A stretch of 12,657 nucleotides of DNA from an uncultured Chlorobiaceae bacterium (lineage in GTDB: Bacteria > Bacteroidota > Chlorobiia > Chlorobiales > Chlorobiaceae), in the NCBI GenBank assembly GCA_903838095.1, contig CAILXE010000046.1:1-12657 (forward strand), written 5' to 3'. Below are positions 8,584 to 12,657 of this stretch, piece after piece (positions within the stretch are counted from its first letter, which is position 1; each line of letters opens with the position of its first letter). The translations under genes were made by a program, and so were the position numbers. The notes below the pieces were generated by a model. That model was not told the DNA's origin. It searched no databases and was given only the letters and a program-made list of their open reading frames with translations.

Positions 8584-8920
8584 TTATTTTGGCTGGCTAA
8601 AGCAAGGAGATTGATGATTGTGCATCGAATGGTGGGAGCTTTGTGTTTGAAACAACGCTCTCATGCTTGACTTATCTGCAACGCATCCCGGCCTAGAAAA
8701 CTCAGGGATATGTGGTCAAAATTTGGTTTATTTTGCTTTACTTTGCTGATATAGCTGTTTCGCGAGTTGCTGTGCGAGTCAGGGATGGTTGTTCATTTCA
8801 CGGCTGAGGAAATTATAAAACGGCGTGAGGCGAAAGGTAAGGGAATCGAGTGCCAAGTATTTTTTTGACATTAATCCTGTTGTCGTTTGATTTCTTTTGT
8901 GAATCTCGCATGTCTGTCAG
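8584..8920. other. Intergenic stretch with no supported gene
   Basis: Between the mazEF promoter region and the end of the AlwI-type gene I see no coding frame longer than about 30 codons with family resemblance, no tRNA, no repeat array and no insertion-sequence ends. A 27-codon + strand frame (8785-8868) reads MVVHFTAEEIIKRREAKGKG but has no usable Shine-Dalgarno. The segment may be decayed DNA left by past exchange at this accessory locus. Confidence 0.5.
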
Positions 8921-10657
8921 TCATAGCAAGACCGCAATCTTATGAGCGATCGTCTCCTCTATTTTGCATTTCCATGCAGGAGCTTCGTGCTGCTGTCGAG
9001 ATTCTCCGCAGAGGTCGAGTAATTCACGAATCAAGCCGACATCAATGTGGCCTGATTTGAAGAGTGCCTCAAAAAAGCTTTTGAATTGGAGTAGTGTCAC
9101 CGGAATAATATCCAGCCGCATTTTGTCATCGGTTCGAGTAAACCAACTGCCGATACGAAATGTCTCCGCAGTATTCGAATCTATCCGATTTGCGATAAAG
9201 AGCCCGTAAACAGGTTTGGTCGATTGCATGGCAATCTCTGCAATATGCCGACGTACAGGTTCGCCTTCGGCGGCCTCCTGTCTTGAGTTGTCGGTTAAAG
9301 TCACCTCGACCACCACAATGAAGTCATGAAACTCAAAGATCAGGTCGGGGCCATTGCCGGGCGCAGTGCCAACGGGTAAAAAATCCTGGTCGATGTTAAA
9401 GCGCCTCGCATCGTAGGGTTTGTTGTTGAGGCTGTTGATGGCAAGAAAAGCTCTCCATAAAATCCATTCAAAATATGCGGGAGCCTCTGATTGTGGTATC
9501 TCGATCTCCTCTCCGTTTGCCAACGTTTTCTTGCCTCGGCGATTCATGGCGAGAAGTTCCATGTACAACGCAATTTCTTGCCATTCAAGTGCCTGTCGTG
9601 TTGCGTACTCCTCTTCATTCAGCTTTGCAATTATCGATTCAATCTGGTGCCGAATGATGGCAATATCAGCCGGGGTAGTGGTTGGTTTTCCGGTTGTATC
9701 GAATGCAATCCCGCGTCTTTTAAGCTGTTGCAGAAGATCATCCAGCACGATCAATGCTGAATCCTGATTGTCGGTAGGTAATGTTGCGCCTTTGCATAAG
9801 GTTATAAAGTAGGATCTTCCAGAATCAGGGATTGTGCGATCCCTGACCAACGCCTCAATAAAAACATGTTTTTCCTGGACCAGAGAAACTCCTCGTCCCT
9901 TACTTTGGACAAGTCCGGTCGCTTTGAGATAGCGCAGATTGGTGTCGGCATAGTCATTGAATGTGGGCGCTTTATAGTTGTGCAGTTCAGCGGCGGCCTC
10001 TCTCTCCTGCCTGTCGAATTGCCGCTTGTTTGTCGCCTCCATTCGTCGTTCCTGTAATGCCAGTACCCGTGTAACAATGCTGTCAATGGTGTCGTCGCTG
10101 TTGGTCAGTTGTACGACGAGCGCCATTTCTATGAAGTTGATGCGACTTTGACCGGTACTCGTCTCCAGCGCCAGCATGATGGCCAGGGTGTGCCGAAGTG
10201 GGGAGAAAACCGGGAAGTGGTATTTTTGCTCCAATGCCGAAGGGATGTAATGTGCGGCCAACGAACGCAAAAAGCACTCCTGCATGGCGGGGACGGTGTC
10301 TGCATGGATAAGCCGCCAACCATTTGGGGTAATCATATCAATGAGGCCGATTTCACTTTGAGGAACACCTGCGGCTAAAGGTATTTCAGGATAAAGAAAG
10401 CCAAGCTTGTTAAGGGCCGAGCGCCATTTACGCCCGACGCTGTATGTTTCATCAGTGCCAAGCTCGACAATTCCATGTTCAATTAGTGCCTTACCAAAAA
10501 GCATAGAATTTTGTTTATCAAAGTACTGATGAATTCCCTTTGCTCTCAAGGAGAGCACAATCTGCATAGCACTTGCTAACGCGTAAGGATTGCGAACATC
10601 TATTGTGCCAAGACACCATAAACCATTTGTTATTGAATTTTGATTATGGAAGTTCAT
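8921..10657 (-). CDS. AlwI-type type IIS restriction endonuclease
   Basis: Predicted endonuclease of the AlwI/N.BstNBI family, 578 residues from the chosen start. The N-terminus (GLWCLGTIDVRNPYAL) is the family's opening motif of the recognition region. The C-terminal nuclease domain has FEWILWRAFLAIN (Glu397), then GNGPDLIFEF (Asp438), VVVEVTL (Glu451, Thr453) and RQEAAEGEPVRRHIAEI (Glu464). The Asp438-Glu451-Glu464 spacing of 13 and 13 equals what I recall for N.BstNBI (456, 469, 482); the family uses ExT rather than ExK. AlwI itself recognises GGATC and cuts to one side; related enzymes recognise GAGTC, so the target here is not certain. I start at 10657, where family sequence begins and an AGGGG Shine-Dalgarno lies upstream, rather than 10774. 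It overlaps the DpnI-like gene by 14 bases. Its first 150 bases are AT-rich, the rest about 53% GC. Confidence 0.88.
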   Translation of the reverse strand: MNFHNQNSITNGLWCLGTIDVRNPYALASAMQIVLSLRAKGIHQYFDKQNSMLFGKALIEHGIVELGTDETYSVGRKWRSALNKLGFLYPEIPLAAGVPQSEIGLIDMITPNGWRLIHADTVPAMQECFLRSLAAHYIPSALEQKYHFPVFSPLRHTLAIMLALETSTGQSRINFIEMALVVQLTNSDDTIDSIVTRVLALQERRMEATNKRQFDRQEREAAAELHNYKAPTFNDYADTNLRYLKATGLVQSKGRGVSLVQEKHVFIEALVRDRTIPDSGRSYFITLCKGATLPTDNQDSALIVLDDLLQQLKRRGIAFDTTGKPTTTPADIAIIRHQIESIIAKLNEEEYATRQALEWQEIALYMELLAMNRRGKKTLANGEEIEIPQSEAPAYFEWILWRAFLAINSLNNKPYDARRFNIDQDFLPVGTAPGNGPDLIFEFHDFIVVVEVTLTDNSRQEAAEGEPVRRHIAEIAMQSTKPVYGLFIANRIDSNTAETFRIGSWFTRTDDKMRLDIIPVTLLQFKSFFEALFKSGHIDVGLIRELLDLCGESRQQHEAPAWKCKIEETIAHKIAVLL

Positions 10658-11411
10658 ATACACCCCTACCAATAAATCTAAGGTATCCTTGATTTCGAAG
10701 AAATTGCAATTGTTGCCGTAATTTTTCTTTAATGTGATTATTTTTTGGGTAAATAGCACGAAGTGAATTTTCAAACTGGTAAATATCGTTTAACTCAAAT
10801 TCGCGTTTGCCTATATGATCAATACATTGCATGGTTTGAAGTATCCAACCTTTAGCAACACTACTTTTTACTTCTTTAAGAAAACTTGTTTTTTTCCAAG
10901 CGGTCAGAACCTTTTCAGTAGGTTCAATAATCCGATTGGAGACAATTTTAATTTTCCCTGCTATTGGTATCTTTCCTACCAAAATATTACAACCAACCCA
11001 ACCGGCTCTTCTGGCTGTTGCTGATAAGGGCGGACGTTTTTGAATGATATCAGGCGTAAAGTAGTACTTTGGTATTGCCGAAAGGTTTTTGACTGACCAA
11101 TTCTCAGCATCATACTGAAGCAAAAGTAAATTCGGGTTACTCTGTGAAGATAATCGCTCAATCATTGAGCCGTAGGCTCCATCAGGAATTGTTTTGTCTA
11201 TTTTTCCGGATGTCGATTTGAGTTCAAAATCTTCTGAGCAGATTGAACAACAAAAATCAGCGACAGGAGTGTTGTTCGCATATTTTTTTAATTCTCCACC
11301 ACATCCCGGACAATGAACATTTGAATCTGCCCAACTTTCTGAGAGAAAACGAACTCTCTGCGCATTGCTTTTATAATGACCAGCACTTCCAATATCCATA
11401 CAAAGATACAT
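10644..11411 (-). CDS. DpnI-type methyl-directed restriction endonuclease
   Basis: Close relative of DpnI, which cuts GATC only when the adenine is methylated. The 255-residue protein matches DpnI end to end. It has a zinc finger (Cys34, Cys37, Cys55, Cys58), the PD-(D/E)xK site as Asp52, Glu63, Lys65 (VADFCC..., DFELKS), the ARRAGWVGCN stretch with Trp138, which in DpnI reads the methyl group, and the C-terminal winged helix ending NNHIKEKLRQQLQFLRNQGY and FIGRGVYEL. No key residue is lost. The ATG at 11411 gives an N-terminus equal in length to DpnI. It begins 16 bases after the methyltransferase stop and overlaps the AlwI-type gene by 14 bases, so the three form one operon. Its DNA is about 36% GC by hand sampling, lower than its neighbours, suggesting a separate origin. 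Its presence beside a Dam-type methyltransferase is contradictory if both have GATC specificity. Confidence 0.95.
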   Translation of the reverse strand: MYLCMDIGSAGHYKSNAQRVRFLSESWADSNVHCPGCGGELKKYANNTPVADFCCSICSEDFELKSTSGKIDKTIPDGAYGSMIERLSSQSNPNLLLLQYDAENWSVKNLSAIPKYYFTPDIIQKRPPLSATARRAGWVGCNILVGKIPIAGKIKIVSNRIIEPTEKVLTAWKKTSFLKEVKSSVAKGWILQTMQCIDHIGKREFELNDIYQFENSLRAIYPKNNHIKEKLRQQLQFLRNQGYLRFIGRGVYELP

Positions 11412-11427
11412 GTTTCAATAAATCTCT

Positions 11428-12246
11428 TTAGACTGAAATTATGCGTCCCTTGCCATTGCAGGAGATGTACCGTTTTGTCTGCACCACTTCCATGGGAAAC
11501 ATTTCGTACTGCTCGTTGACCAGTGGATGGTTTGAGTTGGTGAGCAGCACATGGCAACCCAGCTCATGCAGCCGTTTCACCTCAGCGGCCAACTCGATAT
11601 GGTCTTCTTCATAAAACTGCTCTTTGGTGTATCGCTTGAAGTCAGAGTACTCAGAGATGGGCAGATAAGGGGGGTCAAGAAAAATAAAGTCTCTTGGTCG
11701 GGCATTTTCCTGCAAGACGGTTTTGTAATCACCGCATATAATGGTGCTCTTCCTCAAAAGCGCTGATGCAGCATAAAGAGAGACTTCATCGGTAATTTTA
11801 GGATTCTTGTATCCGCCGAAAGGCACATTGAAACCGCCGGATTTATTGACACGATAAAGACCGTTATAACAGGTTTTGTTCAGAAAGATGGTGCGTGCTG
11901 ATGCTTCTGTGCAAGAGAGCTTTGTCCAATCCTGGGCTCGGACAGCGTAAAAAAACTCCTCAGTATTTTCATAGTGGCGAAGTTGCGTTATAACACCATC
12001 AACATCATAAGCGACGGTTAGGTAGAGGTTGATAAGCTCAGGGTTGTTATCGGCAATAATCGCTTTTTCAGGGCGAAGCGAAAAGAACACCGCTCCGCCA
12101 CCAAAAAATGGTTCAATGTATCTGGAATAGTTTTGCGGGATTTTGGGGATGATTTCGCCTAAAAGCTGGGTTTTCCCACCTGCCCATTTCAGCAATGGTT
12201 TTGAGACAACCTGATGTGCAGGAGATGGGATTAGCGCAGCTTTCAT
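11428..12246 (-). CDS. Dam/D12-class N6-adenine DNA methyltransferase
   Basis: Transfers a methyl group from SAM to adenine N6 in DNA, 272 residues. Motifs in alpha-group order: motif X LLKWAGGKTQLL (residues 18-29), the SAM-binding motif I EPFFGGGAVFF (45-55), the Dam/DpnII-type target segment CYNGLYRVN and FNVPFGGYKNPKI (126-151), motif IV DPPYLP (191-196), and the C-terminal RYISCNGKG. In E. coli Dam the NGLxR and NVPFG segments contact GATC, so GATC or a longer site containing it is a reasonable prediction, not a proof. The protein stops a few residues after ISCNGKG, where Dam and DpnIIA continue with about ten more residues. It is the first gene of the restriction operon, divergent from recD2. 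No Shine-Dalgarno is clear before ATG 12246. The gene contains no GATC at all. Confidence 0.93.
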   Translation of the reverse strand: MKAALIPSPAHQVVSKPLLKWAGGKTQLLGEIIPKIPQNYSRYIEPFFGGGAVFFSLRPEKAIIADNNPELINLYLTVAYDVDGVITQLRHYENTEEFFYAVRAQDWTKLSCTEASARTIFLNKTCYNGLYRVNKSGGFNVPFGGYKNPKITDEVSLYAASALLRKSTIICGDYKTVLQENARPRDFIFLDPPYLPISEYSDFKRYTKEQFYEEDHIELAAEVKRLHELGCHVLLTNSNHPLVNEQYEMFPMEVVQTKRYISCNGKGRIISV

Positions 12247-12477
12247 TAACGGGATGAGTAATTTTTTGTTAAAAAGTCAATTTACAATCTATGGCAGTTC
12301 TTTCATAACATTAACCGCTGATGGCATCGACGACAGCTTCCCTTCAACTGAAAATGCTGAATTTTGCTGATTGTTATTTCTGACGTGATCATCTTTCTGG
12401 AGCCTTGAACTTTCCGATGTTTAGGTTAAGTTCCAAAGACGCTTTGATATTTTCAGGTAAACCAAAAAGGTTCATGA

Positions 12478-12657
12478 ATGACTGAAATCCCCACCCTCTT
12501 GCCCGGTCAGGAGCGCATTACCGGCGTCATTGAGAAGGTGACCTTTTTCAGCGAATCCTCCGGCTTTTCGGTGCTCCGTCTTGTCAGAACAGGTGAACGT
12601 GATTCAGTAACGGTTGTGGGTTGTATTGCTGCGGTCAATGAGGGGCAACATATCGAA
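12478..12657 (+). CDS. recD2: RecD2-type DNA helicase, first 60 codons only
   Basis: The window ends inside this gene. The 60 residues visible (MTEIPTLLPGQERITGVIEK, then VTFFSESSGFSVLRL and VTVVGCIAAVNEGQ) are the N-terminal OB-like domain typical of RecD2 proteins, the 5'-3' superfamily 1 helicases that act without RecBC. The GxIExVTFxxxxxGFxVL pattern is the characteristic start of the family. The helicase motifs lie outside the window, so assignment rests on this domain alone. ATG at 12478 is chosen because the ATG at 12474 runs into a stop after three codons; AAGG at 12467-12470 gives a weak Shine-Dalgarno. It is divergent from the restriction operon, with 231 bases between them. Confidence 0.85.
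   Translation, partial: MTEIPTLLPGQERITGVIEKVTFFSESSGFSVLRLVRTGERDSVTVVGCIAAVNEGQHIE

Noticed and set aside
8785..8868. 27-codon + strand frame reading MVVHFTAEEIIKRREAKGKG
   Set aside because: It is very short, has no properly spaced Shine-Dalgarno and no recognised family. It could be a gene remnant but cannot be supported.
10658..10774. 39-residue N-terminal extension of the AlwI-type nuclease
   Set aside because: It lies entirely within the conserved winged-helix end of the DpnI-like gene in another frame, and the family's opening motif starts just after the later ATG.

Overview
The window looks like a piece of a bacterial chromosome, most likely from a green sulfur bacterium (Chlorobiaceae). 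That placement is an inference from overall gene flavour and mid-range GC (about 50% in the housekeeping genes by hand sampling); no marker gene here proves it. Most of the window is ordinary housekeeping DNA, but the right-hand part (about 7.9-12.3 kb) is accessory and holds a toxin-antitoxin pair and an unusual restriction-modification operon.

Left part (1-6566). The window opens inside tpiA (triosephosphate isomerase, + strand), which faces thiC (pyrimidine step of thiamin synthesis, - strand) across a 9-bp stem-loop. thiC has a clear TPP riboswitch in its leader. Divergent from thiC is a nitroreductase-like flavoprotein with two 4Fe-4S ferredoxin motifs; the shared intergenic region carries several dyads that may be operators. 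Next comes a - strand pair, an adenosine/adenine deaminase family enzyme followed by hypoxanthine phosphoribosyltransferase, which together would turn adenine (or adenosine) into IMP. A divergent M24 metallopeptidase (Xaa-Pro type) follows.

Middle (6567-8920). An all-helical 438-residue protein of unknown function is followed by a convergent mazEF toxin-antitoxin pair (antitoxin first, stop and start codons overlapping) and about 370 bases in which I see no supported gene.

Right part (8921-12657). Three tightly packed - strand genes form one operon: a Dam/D12-class N6-adenine methyltransferase, a DpnI-type endonuclease, and an AlwI-type (type IIS, GGATC-family) endonuclease. The DpnI-like protein keeps the catalytic D/E/K, the four zinc cysteines and the methyl-reading Trp of DpnI, an enzyme that cuts only adenine-methylated GATC. 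A Dam-type methyltransferase would create exactly those sites, while an AlwI-type enzyme is blocked by them. If each protein keeps its family's specificity, the operon contains mutually incompatible activities: one nuclease for unmethylated sites and one for methylated sites of the same motif. This is the most interesting feature of the window. The methyltransferase, the DpnI-like gene and the first half of the AlwI-like gene are also nearly free of GATC (one site in about 2.5 kb), although the rest of the window has about one per 215 bases. The window ends in the first 60 codons of a divergent RecD2-type helicase gene.
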